Assembly (NCBI GenBank): GCA_021732485.1
Contig: JAKFUV010000013.1
Span: 73,347 to 137,346, forward strand
Length of the DNA: 64,000 nt
DNA from: Hyphomicrobium sp.
Lineage (GTDB): Bacteria; Pseudomonadota; Alphaproteobacteria; Rhizobiales; Hyphomicrobiaceae
Direction of reading: 5' to 3'
Part shown: one piece after another, positions 34,083-42,370 of the stretch
Position numbering within the stretch: the first letter of the stretch is position 1
Layout of the letters: every line of letters starts with the position of its first letter
Made by a program: the position numbers and the translations under genes
The notes under the pieces: model-generated
The model's input: only the letters and a program-made list of their open reading frames with translations
Databases searched by the model: none
What the model was told of the DNA's origin: nothing

Positions 34083-34721
34083 ATGCATTTTTATCCCAAC
34101 GAGCGCGTTGCGTTGTTCATCGATGGCGCCAACCTCTACGCGACCGCCAAGTCGCTGGGCTTCGACATCGATTACAGGCGTTTGCTTGGTATGTTCCGGT
34201 CAAAAGCTCAGTTGATCAGAGCGCTGTATTATACCGCACTGGCTGAAGAGCAAGAATACTCGTCGATCCGGCCGTTGATCGATTGGCTCGACTACAACGG
34301 CTTTACGATGGTGACCAAGCCGACCAAAGAGTTCACCGACGCCACCGGCCGACGCAAGGTCAAGGGCAACATGGACATCGAACTTGCGGTCGATGCGATG
34401 CGGCTTGCCGACACGCTCGACTATATCGTTATCTTCTCAGGCGACGGTGATTTTCGCTCACTGGTGGCGGCGCTTCAGCAGAAGGGCAAGCGCGTCAGCA
34501 TCATTTCGACGCTGCAAACCCAACCGCCGATGGCGGCAGACGAATTGCGCCGTCAGGCGGATCAGTTCATCGACATTGCCGACCTCGAGCATCTGATTGG
34601 CCGCGAGGGGAGCACTCGCCCGCCGCGCGATAGCCGCGGCTTCGCGCCACGCCCTGCCAGTCCGGTGGTGCGCGATTTGGCGCACGCGACGAGCGGCGAT
34701 CTCGCCGACGACGATATCTAG
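34083..34721 (+). CDS. NYN domain (LabA/DUF88) protein
   Basis: This encodes 212 residues with a PIN-like NYN fold, expected to be a metal-dependent RNase or RNA-binding protein. The N-terminal Asp motif VALFIDGANLYATAKSLG and the acidic cluster KGNMDIELAVDAM... YIVIFSGDGDF match the LabA/DUF88 family, with the conserved Asp residues in FIDG, MDIELAVD and SGDGDF. The C-terminal 40 residues are Arg/Pro-rich and probably disordered. The gene faces away from rpoZ-rsh, an arrangement that I recall in other Hyphomicrobiales. GGAGATTAACG upstream supplies a ribosome-binding site. Confidence 0.9.
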   Translation: MHFYPNERVALFIDGANLYATAKSLGFDIDYRRLLGMFRSKAQLIRALYYTALAEEQEYSSIRPLIDWLDYNGFTMVTKPTKEFTDATGRRKVKGNMDIELAVDAMRLADTLDYIVIFSGDGDFRSLVAALQQKGKRVSIISTLQTQPPMAADELRRQADQFIDIADLEHLIGREGSTRPPRDSRGFAPRPASPVVRDLAHATSGDLADDDI

Positions 34722-34750
34722 CGCACGCATCTGACGCTGGAGACGATAGG

Positions 34751-35443
34751 GTGGCGCCAGTCCGGCGAAAGGCGTCGACAAACGGGGCGAAGACGGACGA
34801 TCGTTTTCCCGCCGAAGCACCAGCGCAGTGCCCGCTTTGCCCCCGCCTTGTTGCCTATCGCCACGACAACGCAGCGTCCGAGCCGCTTTGGTTCAACGGT
34901 GCGGTGGCGTCATTTGGCTCGCCGGATGCGCGCTTGCTCATCGTCGGCTTAGCGCCGGGACGCGGCGGCGCCAATCGTACCGGGCGGCCGTTCACCGGTG
35001 ATCATGCTGGTGTGCTGCTCTACGACACGCTTTTGGAGTTCGGCTTCGCACGCGGCGTTTATGATGCCCGTCCCGACGACGGCTTGCAGCTTGTCGATTG
35101 CATGATCACCAATGCGGTGCGTTGCGCGCCGCCCGGCAACAAGCCGACGCCGATCGAAATCGCCACCTGCCGCGGCTATTTTTCAGCCCGGCTCCAAGCC
35201 TTGCCGAAGCTGCGCGTTGTGCTGGCACTCGGCCGCATCGCCCACGATCAGATTTTGACGACGCTTGGCAAACGCAAAGCCGAGTTTACGTTCGCGCATG
35301 GCGCGCGCCACGATCTCGGCGGCGGCGTCGCGCTGTTCGATAGCTTTCACTGCTCGCGCTACAACACCAACACCGGGCGACTGACGAGCGACATGTTTCA
35401 GGCGGTTTTTGCCGCCATTCGTGACGAGCTTGCCCGCAGCTAG
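34751..35443 (+). CDS. Uracil-DNA glycosylase, family 5 (UDGb)
   Basis: This is a thermophile-type base-excision repair enzyme of 230 residues that removes uracil and probably other deaminated bases. Motif A is GLAPGRGGANRTGRPFTGD (about 65-83) and motif B is FHCSRYNTNTGRLT near 197-210, both typical of family 5. The four Cys for a 4Fe-4S cluster are suggested by CPLC near 28-31, CAPP near 123 and C near 137. The start is a GTG at 34751 with GGAGACGATAGG before it. It lies 29 bases after the NYN gene and 9 bases before the next gene, so the three probably form an operon. Confidence 0.92.
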   Translation: MAPVRRKASTNGAKTDDRFPAEAPAQCPLCPRLVAYRHDNAASEPLWFNGAVASFGSPDARLLIVGLAPGRGGANRTGRPFTGDHAGVLLYDTLLEFGFARGVYDARPDDGLQLVDCMITNAVRCAPPGNKPTPIEIATCRGYFSARLQALPKLRVVLALGRIAHDQILTTLGKRKAEFTFAHGARHDLGGGVALFDSFHCSRYNTNTGRLTSDMFQAVFAAIRDELARS

Positions 35444-35452
35444 GACACAGCG

Positions 35453-36205
35453 ATGCGCGAGCGGGCGGATTTTCTTCGTGCACGAGACCATGACATGTCG
35501 AAGCGGATTTTTCGCCTCATCTGGCGCTTCAACGCACTTGCCATCGCCATCGTCAGCATGATGGGACTGGTGATCGGGTCTTACGGCGCCTATCAAGTCG
35601 CGCGCGACGTGCTGCGTCCCTACCGCGCCGGTGATACCGCACGCGTCGCACCATCAGGCACCGACGGCAAGACGGCGGGCGAACCGTCGGGTGTCGATAC
35701 CGAACTCGAATTGTCGCCGTTTGCGCGCATTCGCGGCACCTCGATTTTGGCCTCGCAGCTCACGGCGACGCAATCGTATGATTTCCGCTATTCGAGCAAG
35801 CAGGCGGGCAGTCGGCGCAACGTCGTATTTTACGACACAAGCAGCGGGCAAAGCCGAAAGCTGCTCGCCGACAACAACCGGCTGATCATCGACGCGCAAG
35901 AGCTGCGGGGCGACACTGACAGCAATGACGCGGCACCGCGCGCACTGTTCTATCGCCTCATAGAAGCCGATAGTACGGGTGACGGCGTCCTCAACAGCGA
36001 CGATCGCGCCACTGCGGCGCTGGCGCGCGCTGATGGGCAAGGCCTGACGCGGCTGGACACAGCCGGCGGCGATTATCTCGGTAATGTCGTGATCGGCGAC
36101 GGCGCAACGCTGATCTTGATGATCGGCAACGCTACGGCTGCCAAAGCGGTGCACGTCGATCTCGCCACCTTCAAGGTCGTGCGCAGCGATGACGTCGTGC
36201 GTTAA
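35453..36205 (+). CDS. Single-pass membrane protein, unknown function
   Basis: This encodes 250 residues with one membrane helix near the N-end (about residues 27-48) and a periplasmic domain of some 200 residues that looks beta-rich (for example RNVVFYDTSSGQSRKLL and NVVIGDGATLILMIG). A segment GDGVLNSDDRATAALA is reminiscent of an EF-hand-like or dockerin-like Asp turn. I do not recognise the family. The start at 35453 has AGGA 7 bases upstream; ATG 35495 would remove 14 residues. It follows the glycosylase gene by 9 bases. The stop overlaps that of the convergent peroxiredoxin-like gene by four bases. Confidence 0.72.
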   Translation: MRERADFLRARDHDMSKRIFRLIWRFNALAIAIVSMMGLVIGSYGAYQVARDVLRPYRAGDTARVAPSGTDGKTAGEPSGVDTELELSPFARIRGTSILASQLTATQSYDFRYSSKQAGSRRNVVFYDTSSGQSRKLLADNNRLIIDAQELRGDTDSNDAAPRALFYRLIEADSTGDGVLNSDDRATAALARADGQGLTRLDTAGGDYLGNVVIGDGATLILMIGNATAAKAVHVDLATFKVVRSDDVVR

Positions 36206-36759
36206 CCGGCAGGTGTTGTCAGTTCGCTGAGCAGCGTCGCCGCGTGCGATTGCGGCGGGTGCACCGGATAGATGGTGCGGTAGATGATGCCGTTGCGGAC
36301 ATAAAGTGTGAGGCGTTTGAGATAGCGCACGCCGCCGGTTTCGAACGTCGGCAATCGCAGCGCGTCGGCGAAACTGAGCGTGGCGTCGCTGAGCAATTGA
36401 AACGGCAGTCCGGCCCGCGAGGCGAAGGCGCGCTGCGCGTCGATCGATTGGCTAGAGACGCCGAACACTTCGGTGTCGCGGGATTGGAATTCGGCATAGT
36501 GATCGCGAAAGCCTTCGGCTTCGGGCGTCGAGCCGTGGGCACCGGGGATGGTGTCCCAATCGGGCGGGTTCGGATGTCCCGGTGTGCCGGTGAAGGGATA
36601 GATGAAAATCACCGCGCGCTCCTGATAGCGCGCCAGCGTTACCGGCGCGCCGTGCGTCGCGGTGAGCGTTATGTCGGGCAGCCGCGTGCCGGCGATCAAG
36701 TGCTGAGCGGCACCGTCGTTGATCGGCGCGGGCCAGGGGTAAGCGTCGGTGATGACCAT
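36202..36759 (-). CDS. Peroxiredoxin-like protein without cysteine
   Basis: This encodes 185 residues with the AhpC/TSA thioredoxin fold: PDITLTATHGAPVTL, the strand VIFIYPFTGTPG, then NPPDWDTIPGAHGSTPEAEGFRDH, and VFGVSSQS. In the related peroxiredoxins I recall, the active loop reads GARGCTPQSC. Here the corresponding residues are GAHGSTPEAE, so both expected Cys are replaced by Ser and Glu. The whole protein contains no Cys. It is unlikely to be a thiol peroxidase in the usual sense; a structural or sensor role, or different chemistry, is possible. The frame is intact and codon use is normal, so it does not look like a pseudogene. Confidence 0.82.
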   Translation of the reverse strand: MVITDAYPWPAPINDGAAQHLIAGTRLPDITLTATHGAPVTLARYQERAVIFIYPFTGTPGHPNPPDWDTIPGAHGSTPEAEGFRDHYAEFQSRDTEVFGVSSQSIDAQRAFASRAGLPFQLLSDATLSFADALRLPTFETGGVRYLKRLTLYVRNGIIYRTIYPVHPPQSHAATLLSELTTPAG

Positions 36760-36954
36760 TGCAACGTGCGCCTTTCCGGCAGAGAGCGTGACCGTTCGTT
36801 TGCCATAGTCGTCGAGTGTGGGCCATCACTGATCTGGGTCACCTTGGGTGACGGTGAAAGGCAAGCCTGTGAACCCGACGGCAAACCCGGATCGTTGGAG
36901 GTCAGTTCAAAGCGCAACATTCCAAAGCGAAAGAGCGGCGTATTGTACGCAGCG

Positions 36955-37428
36955 CTATCCCTTATCGCGCATGACGCGGGCCTTTTGCCGGTTCCAGTCG
37001 CGCTTGGCGTCGCTTTCGCGTTTGTCGTGGAGCTTCTTGCCTTCCGCCAAGCCGATCTTCAGCTTGGCCATGCCCTTGGCGTTGAAATACAGTTCGAGGG
37101 GTACGATCGTCATGCCTTTGCGATCAACGGCGTTGGCGAGCTTGACCATCTCGCTCGCGTGCAGCAGCAGGCGGCGCTTGCGGCGCGGCTCGTGCTGGAA
37201 CAGTGACGCGCCTTTGTATTCGGCGATGTAGCTGTTGATCAGCCACAGGCCACCGTCTTCGAACGAGGCGTAGCTTTCGGCGACGTTGGTTTGCCCGACG
37301 CGCAACGATTTGACCTCCGAGCCGAGCAGCATGATGCCGGCTTCCCAACTGTCGGTGATGAAAAACTCGTGGCGCGCCTTGCGGTTTTCCGCAATCAGCG
37401 TGGTGCCGTCGTCGCGTTTGGAGGCCAT
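36955..37428 (-). CDS. smpB: SsrA-binding protein SmpB
   Basis: SmpB binds tmRNA and delivers it to stalled ribosomes for trans-translation. The 157 residues fit the family: [29 protein letters not shown] at the N-end (positions about 15-43), [13 protein letters not shown] in the middle, [27 protein letters not shown], and the basic C-terminal tail ([15 protein letters not shown]) that folds into the mRNA channel. No tmRNA gene is seen in the window. It stands downstream of dapA on the same strand, separated by repeats. Confidence 0.95.
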   Translation of the reverse strand: MASKRDDGTTLIAENRKARHEFFITDSWEAGIMLLGSEVKSLRVGQTNVAESYASFEDGGLWLINSYIAEYKGASLFQHEPRRKRRLLLHASEMVKLANAVDRKGMTIVPLELYFNAKGMAKLKIGLAEGKKLHDKRESDAKRDWNRQKARVMRDKG

Positions 37429-37450
37429 GCGGTGCGTGCTCTTTTTTGTG

Positions 37451-37491
37451 GCGCTTGGCGACTCGCGTTCGCAGAGCCGGCCGCCAAGCGC
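37451..37491. repeat. REP-like hairpin, copy 2 of 3
   Basis: GCGCTTGGCG (37451-37460) pairs with CGCCAAGCGC (37482-37491) around a loop with ACTCGC and GAGCCGG. It is repeated at an offset of 56 bases and matches 3227-3267 on the other strand. Confidence 0.75.
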
Positions 37492-37506
37492 GGTAGGTAG
37501 TTGCTG

Positions 37507-37547
37507 GCGCTTGGCGACTCCGCTTCGCAGAGCCGGCCGCCAAGCGC
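37507..37547. repeat. REP-like hairpin, copy 3 of 3
   Basis: This is the direct repeat of copy 2, with the same stem GCGCTTGGCG / CGCCAAGCGC and two loop changes. Together the pair sits upstream of smpB. Confidence 0.75.
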
Positions 37548-37615
37548 GGAAGTGTGTTGCTGGCGGACCCGCGCCGGATTGTCACTTTCATACAGAGAGA
37601 AGAAAAAACTGTCAC

Positions 37616-37762
37616 GTCATCCTCGGTCGCGTGAGCGCATGCGAACGATGACCGGGGATCCAGCGTCAGGAGCGTCGTAGACCCAGAAGCGTTTTTGAGC
37701 CTTCGGCACTCGGTGCGCTGGATCCCCGAAGGACGCCGCAGGCTCTGTCCTTCGAGGATGAC
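37616..37762. repeat. Nested inverted repeat element
   Basis: The outer arms GTCATCCTCG (37616-37625) and CGAGGATGAC (37753-37762) enclose inner arms GGGGATCCAGC (37654-37664) and GCTGGATCCCC (37717-37727). The GGATCC-cored arms resemble a dispersed rhizobial repeat (recalled). It lies between dapA and smpB. Confidence 0.8.
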
Positions 37763-37810
37763 GTTTGGCATTCGAGGATGACGATTGGCCTTCGAGGATG
37801 ACGATTGGCC
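37751..37810. repeat. 20-bp tandem repeat, three copies
   Basis: The unit TTCGAGGATGACGATTGGCC runs three times from 37751, 37771 and 37791, the first copy with two changes. It overlaps the right arm of the inverted repeat and ends 3 bases before the dapA stop codon. Confidence 0.9.
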
Positions 37811-37813
37811 GTG

Positions 37814-38716
37814 TTAAGCCGCCGCAGTGGCATTGCCTCTGGCGTCGAGCAGGCCCAATTGGACGAGCACGGCGTCGATGGCGGTTTTCGACGCGTCCGA
37901 AATCGCCACCATCGGCAGGCGCATGTCGGCGGTGCCGAAGCCGAGACGCGATACGGCATATTTGACCGGGCCAGGATTGGTCTCGATGAACATCACATCA
38001 TGCAACGGCATCAACCTATCTTGAAGCAAGAGCGCCGTTTTGAAATCGCCGGCGAGACAAGCGTTCTGGAATTCGGCGCACAACCGCGGCGCGACGTTGG
38101 ACGCCACCGAAATGCACCCGCGTCCGCCATGCGCCATAAAGCCGAGCGCGGTCGCGTCCTCGCCCGAGAGCTGACAGAACTCCGGACCCATGGCCGCGCG
38201 CTGCAGCGACGGGCGCGCCAGGTTCGCCGTCGCATCCTTGACGCCGACGATATTTTTTAACTCGAACAGGCGGGCCATCGTCGCGACCGACATGTCGACG
38301 ATGGAGCGCGGCGGAATATTGTAAATGATGATCGGGATGGTGATCGCGTCATTGATCGCCTTGAAGTGCTGATAAAGCCCTTCCTGCGTCGGCTTGTTGT
38401 AATAGGGCGTGACGATCAGCACGGCATCGGCGCCGGCCGTCTCGGCGTACTGCGACAGCTCGATGGCTTCGTCGGTCGAGTTCGATCCGGTGCCGGCGAT
38501 GACAGGCACGCGCTTGCGCGCCGCCGCCACAGTGAGATCGATGACCCGCTTGTGCTCGTCGAAATCTAGCGTCGGGCTTTCGCCCGTGGTGCCGACCGGC
38601 ACGAGGCCGTGGCTCCCCTCGGCGATCTGCCATTCGATGAAGCGCGTGAAGGCCGCCTCATCCAGCGCCCCGTTTCTGAATGGCGTCACAAGCGCCGTGA
38701 TCGAACCTTTGAACAT
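37814..38716 (-). CDS. dapA: 4-hydroxy-tetrahydrodipicolinate synthase
   Basis: DapA condenses pyruvate with aspartate semialdehyde in the lysine and diaminopimelate pathway. The 300 residues form the usual TIM barrel: [10 protein letters not shown] at the N-end, [14 protein letters not shown] (with the catalytic Thr pair), [14 protein letters not shown], the active Tyr in IIYNIPPRS, and the Schiff-base Lys in GVKDATAN. The start is set at ATG 38716 (MFKGS) preceded by GTGAGACGC; a GTG at 38725 is an alternative. It diverges from the lytic transglycosylase gene, a pairing I recall in other alphaproteobacteria and one that links precursor supply to murein turnover. Confidence 0.95.
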   Translation of the reverse strand: MFKGSITALVTPFRNGALDEAAFTRFIEWQIAEGSHGLVPVGTTGESPTLDFDEHKRVIDLTVAAARKRVPVIAGTGSNSTDEAIELSQYAETAGADAVLIVTPYYNKPTQEGLYQHFKAINDAITIPIIIYNIPPRSIVDMSVATMARLFELKNIVGVKDATANLARPSLQRAAMGPEFCQLSGEDATALGFMAHGGRGCISVASNVAPRLCAEFQNACLAGDFKTALLLQDRLMPLHDVMFIETNPGPVKYAVSRLGFGTADMRLPMVAISDASKTAIDAVLVQLGLLDARGNATAAA

Positions 38717-39124
38717 GCGTCTCACTAAAGAAGAGAAGAAGGCGGTCAGCGCTTTGCTCCAAGCGCCATGGAATTGCAGCGACGTTTAGGCCAGGCTGCG
38801 GATCGCAACCGGTTGTAGTCAATACCCAGGAAATCCGGCGGCCGTGACGCTCCGCTGCCCACTTTATCCGACAAGATAAGACACGGTCTTGCCGCACCGG
38901 CGTGGCACCCCGCAATAGTAAAGCACTTGCGCCAGCGCCGCACCGACTGCCTAATACGCCGACGGATGTGACGTGGAACGCACAAACGCGGGCAGACATT
39001 AGGCGCCCGGCCGCGACCCTGCAACAACGTGGCCGGGCCTGCAAGACCATGGCCGGGGTATCGCGAAGCGTACGGTGGGAACCGGATCGCCGTGATCATT
39101 CTGACAGTTAAGGAGCCGACCGCG
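38717..39124. other. Divergent dapA / transglycosylase intergenic region
   Basis: About 400 bases contain both promoters, which I cannot place exactly. A small inverted pair TTATC / GATAA lies near 38864-38880. No gene, RNA or longer repeat is evident. Confidence 0.5.
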
Positions 39125-41371
39125 ATGCGCGACAGTTCGACCGGCAGCCGTGCCGAAGCGCTAGGGCGACCCATCCGCCGCGCTGCTGCAGGCGTCGCCG
39201 TGGCGCTGTCGGTGGTGTCGGTCACTGCGTATTGCGTCGCCGCCCGCGCGCAATCCACGCCGGCCGGGGAGAGCCGTCAGAGTCCCGCGCCCAAACGGGC
39301 AAAAGCTGAGGCGGCCTATGTGGCGCGGTTGGACAAGGTCCTGGCGCCGGTGCTCGCCATCACGCCATCACCCAGCGATGCCGACGCCGTTCGCTTAGCC
39401 ATCGCTGCCATCAAAGCCAACAATCCGCAGCGCCTCGCCGACCTCAGTGCCGGACTGTCGGACCCGACGGCGAAAAAGTTTGTGCTGTGGGCGCGATTAC
39501 GGGCCGGATATGGCGACGCGAGCGAGTACCGCACTTTCCTCGCCGGCAATCCGCTATGGCCGGATCGCACCATGCTGGTGCAGCGCATGGAAGAAGCGCT
39601 TTTCATCCAGGGCGGCAGCGCTGCGTCAATCAAAGCCTATTTCAAAACATCGGAACCGAAGACCGGCATCGGGTCGGCGGCCCTCGCCTCGGCCCACCTC
39701 GCCGAAGGCAACACCGCCGAGGCTCGCAAGCTCGCAAGCCTAGCATGGCGCACCATGACGATACCCGGCACGCTCGAGACCGGATTTTTGCGCCGCTTTG
39801 CGCCGCTGCTGACCGAAGCCGATCATAAATGGCGCTTCGACCGCATGGTGACGGATGACGTGCGCTTCGCTGACAATCGCGCTGACCGCGCCGCCTTCGC
39901 GCGTCGCGTCATTCCATTGCTGCCGGCACCGGAACAGAAGAAAGCCACGGCGCGGCTTGCGGTGTTCACCAAATCATCGAACGCGAAGGCGCTGATGGCG
40001 GCGCTGCCGCCGGGTGGCGACGACGTCGGCTTGGCGTTTCATCGCGCCCAACTGCTGCGCAAGGACGGCAAGGTCGAGGAGGCGGCCAAGATCATCCTCG
40101 CCATACCGCCCGACCCTCAAAAAATTCCGGTCATTGACGAATGGTGGGCCGAGCGCCGCCAACTCGCCTACGGCGCACTCAAAGCCGGCAATCCCAAACT
40201 CGCCTACAAGCTCGTTCGCGAGGCGGGACCCCTCACCGTCAATCCGCTCAAAGAGCAGACGTTCATGGCGGGCTGGGTCGCCTGGCGCTATTTGAAAGAC
40301 GAAGACGCAGCGACAGCGCACTTCAAAGCTTTTAGCGCGGCCGCCGACGGACCGTTGAGCCGCGCCAAGGCGGCGTACTGGCTCGGCCGGTTGGCTGAAA
40401 ACCGCGGCGACAAGCAGGCGACGGTCGACTACTACAAGCTGGCTGCAAAAAACCCCGACACGTTCCACGGTCAGTTGGCCATGCAGAAGCTTGAACCGGG
40501 GCGCACGTCGTTTCCGGTGACGCCGCCGGATTATCCGACCGACGCGCAAATCAACGCCTTCATGTCGAGCGATGCCGTCAAGGCGTTGATGATCGCCTTT
40601 CGATCGAAACTATCGCGCGACTACACGCGAGGGTTTTTAACATCGTTGCGTATTGGCCTCGCCAGTGAAGCGGATGCGGCCATGGTGGCGCACTTGGCGG
40701 ATGCGATCGGCGATACGCAGATGTCGGTGCGCGTTGCGAAGGCCGCCATTGCCAAAGGGCAAAACCTGCTGACCTACGGCTATCCGGTGCACACGTTCCC
40801 GGCCTTCAAGCCGTTACGCAGCCCGCCCGAATTGGCGTTCATGCTCGCCATCACGCGTCAGGAAACCGAATTCGAACCCAAAACGCTGTCGGGGGCCGGT
40901 GCCAAAGGCTTGATGCAGGTGATGACGGTGACGGCCAAGCACGTCTGCGGCGACTACAAAATCAAATGCGATATTCCGCGCCTGATGACCGACACCAGCT
41001 ACAATGCCACCATAGCATCCGCCTACATCGCCGACCGCATGGGCGAGTTCGGCGGGTCGTATGTGCTGGGATTAGCCGGCTATAACGCTGGGCCCGGCAG
41101 AGCCCGGCAGTGGATCCGTGAAAACGGCGATCCGCGTCATCGCAAGATCGATCCGGTCGATTGGATCGAGCGCATCCCGATCACCGAGACGCGCGAGTAC
41201 GTGGCCAAGGTGCTGTCGAACATTCAAGTCTATCGGGCACGGCTCGGCGATGAGACCCGGGCGCTGCGCCTGGAAGACGACTTAGAACGTGGGCGCGGCC
41301 AATCAACGACGCCTGCGGCGGCCGTCGAGGACGATGCAACGCCGGCGGCGAGGGACAATACCGAGGGATAG
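39125..41371 (+). CDS. Soluble lytic murein transglycosylase (Slt70-like)
   Basis: This is a periplasmic lytic transglycosylase of 748 residues that cuts the glycan strands of peptidoglycan to 1,6-anhydro ends. Starting at ATG 39125, which has AAGGAG 11 bases upstream, it has a signal peptide ending near ARAQ (residue 43). A long alpha-helical superhelix of TPR-like hairpins follows (to about 580). The C-terminal SLT domain shows LAITRQETEFEPK with the catalytic Glu, GLMQVMTVTAKHV and LAGYNAGPGRARQW. The frame is open to 39029 without signal-like sequence. It precedes a hydrolase gene by 64 bases. Confidence 0.94.
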   Translation: MRDSSTGSRAEALGRPIRRAAAGVAVALSVVSVTAYCVAARAQSTPAGESRQSPAPKRAKAEAAYVARLDKVLAPVLAITPSPSDADAVRLAIAAIKANNPQRLADLSAGLSDPTAKKFVLWARLRAGYGDASEYRTFLAGNPLWPDRTMLVQRMEEALFIQGGSAASIKAYFKTSEPKTGIGSAALASAHLAEGNTAEARKLASLAWRTMTIPGTLETGFLRRFAPLLTEADHKWRFDRMVTDDVRFADNRADRAAFARRVIPLLPAPEQKKATARLAVFTKSSNAKALMAALPPGGDDVGLAFHRAQLLRKDGKVEEAAKIILAIPPDPQKIPVIDEWWAERRQLAYGALKAGNPKLAYKLVREAGPLTVNPLKEQTFMAGWVAWRYLKDEDAATAHFKAFSAAADGPLSRAKAAYWLGRLAENRGDKQATVDYYKLAAKNPDTFHGQLAMQKLEPGRTSFPVTPPDYPTDAQINAFMSSDAVKALMIAFRSKLSRDYTRGFLTSLRIGLASEADAAMVAHLADAIGDTQMSVRVAKAAIAKGQNLLTYGYPVHTFPAFKPLRSPPELAFMLAITRQETEFEPKTLSGAGAKGLMQVMTVTAKHVCGDYKIKCDIPRLMTDTSYNATIASAYIADRMGEFGGSYVLGLAGYNAGPGRARQWIRENGDPRHRKIDPVDWIERIPITETREYVAKVLSNIQVYRARLGDETRALRLEDDLERGRGQSTTPAAAVEDDATPAARDNTEG

Positions 41372-41434
41372 CGCAACTTTTTGATGACAGCTGTTCGAAC
41401 AGCTTCAAGCGAGGCGATTTTGCGGGGTGGGGTG

Positions 41435-42358
41435 ATGGCTGAGGCGGCGGCGGTTTTCAACGAGCGGTTTATTTCAGCGCGCGACGGCTTGCGGCTGTAT
41501 GTGCGCCATTATCCAGCACTGGCGAGAGGCGGTCAGCGTGACACGCGCCCGGTGCTGTGCCTCGCCGGATTGACGCGCAACAGCCGCGACTTCCACGATA
41601 TCGCACTCGCGTTGAGCCAAGACGCCAGCGCGCCGCGCGATGTCTATACGCTCGACTCGCGTGGACGCGGCATGTCGGAACACGATAGCGACTGGAAGGG
41701 CTATTCCATCCCCAACGAGATGCACGACGTCATCGACGTGATGACCGTGCTCGGGTTGTATGAAGCGGGCATCATCGGCACGTCGCGCGGCGGGCTGATC
41801 ACGATGATCCTGGCGGCGGCTCAGCCGGGGCGCATTGGCGCTGTTGTGCTGAACGACATCGGGCCGGTGATCGAGCAGGATGGATTGGCGCGCATTGCCG
41901 GCTATGTCGGGCGCATTCCGATGCCAAAAACCTGGGCAGATGCGGCGCGCACGGTCCGCGATCTGACAAAGCGCGATTTTCCGATGCTGACTGATGCAGA
42001 CGTCGACGGCGTCGCGCGGCAACTTTTCAACGAGCGTAACGGCCGCCCGGTTGCCGGCTATGACGCCAAATTGGCGAAATCGTTGTCGGTGCTCGATGGC
42101 CCGATCCCGGCGCTATGGCCGCAGTTCGAGGCGCTAAAGCGGGCTCCGCTGATGGTCATTCGTGGGGCCAATTCTGATCTGTTGTCGGAAAAGACCGTCG
42201 ATGAAATGCAGCGGCGGCATACGATGCTGACGCGGGTGACGGTGGCCAATGAAGGCCACGCGCCGCTGTTGCGAGATGCTCTGACGATGGCCGCCATCGT
42301 GAGTTTCTTCGCTGCGAGCGATGACGGCGCCGGACATCGGCAGTCGAGCGCGGCTTAA
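41435..42358 (+). CDS. Alpha/beta hydrolase
   Basis: This is a cytoplasmic hydrolase of 307 residues with the canonical fold: the oxyanion segment VLCLAGLTRNSRDF, DSRGRGMSEHD, and the nucleophile elbow GTSRGG with Ser in the GxSxG position. The acid is probably Asp in the segment RGANSDLLS, and the His is in NEGHAPLL. The overall pattern is of the haloalkane dehalogenase / epoxide hydrolase-like clan; the substrate is unknown. I set the start at ATG 41435 because of GGGG bases just upstream; ATG 41384 or TTG 41381 would add up to 18 residues. It may be co-transcribed with the transglycosylase. Confidence 0.85.
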   Translation: MAEAAAVFNERFISARDGLRLYVRHYPALARGGQRDTRPVLCLAGLTRNSRDFHDIALALSQDASAPRDVYTLDSRGRGMSEHDSDWKGYSIPNEMHDVIDVMTVLGLYEAGIIGTSRGGLITMILAAAQPGRIGAVVLNDIGPVIEQDGLARIAGYVGRIPMPKTWADAARTVRDLTKRDFPMLTDADVDGVARQLFNERNGRPVAGYDAKLAKSLSVLDGPIPALWPQFEALKRAPLMVIRGANSDLLSEKTVDEMQRRHTMLTRVTVANEGHAPLLRDALTMAAIVSFFAASDDGAGHRQSSAA

Positions 42359-42370
42359 GCGAGATATCGC

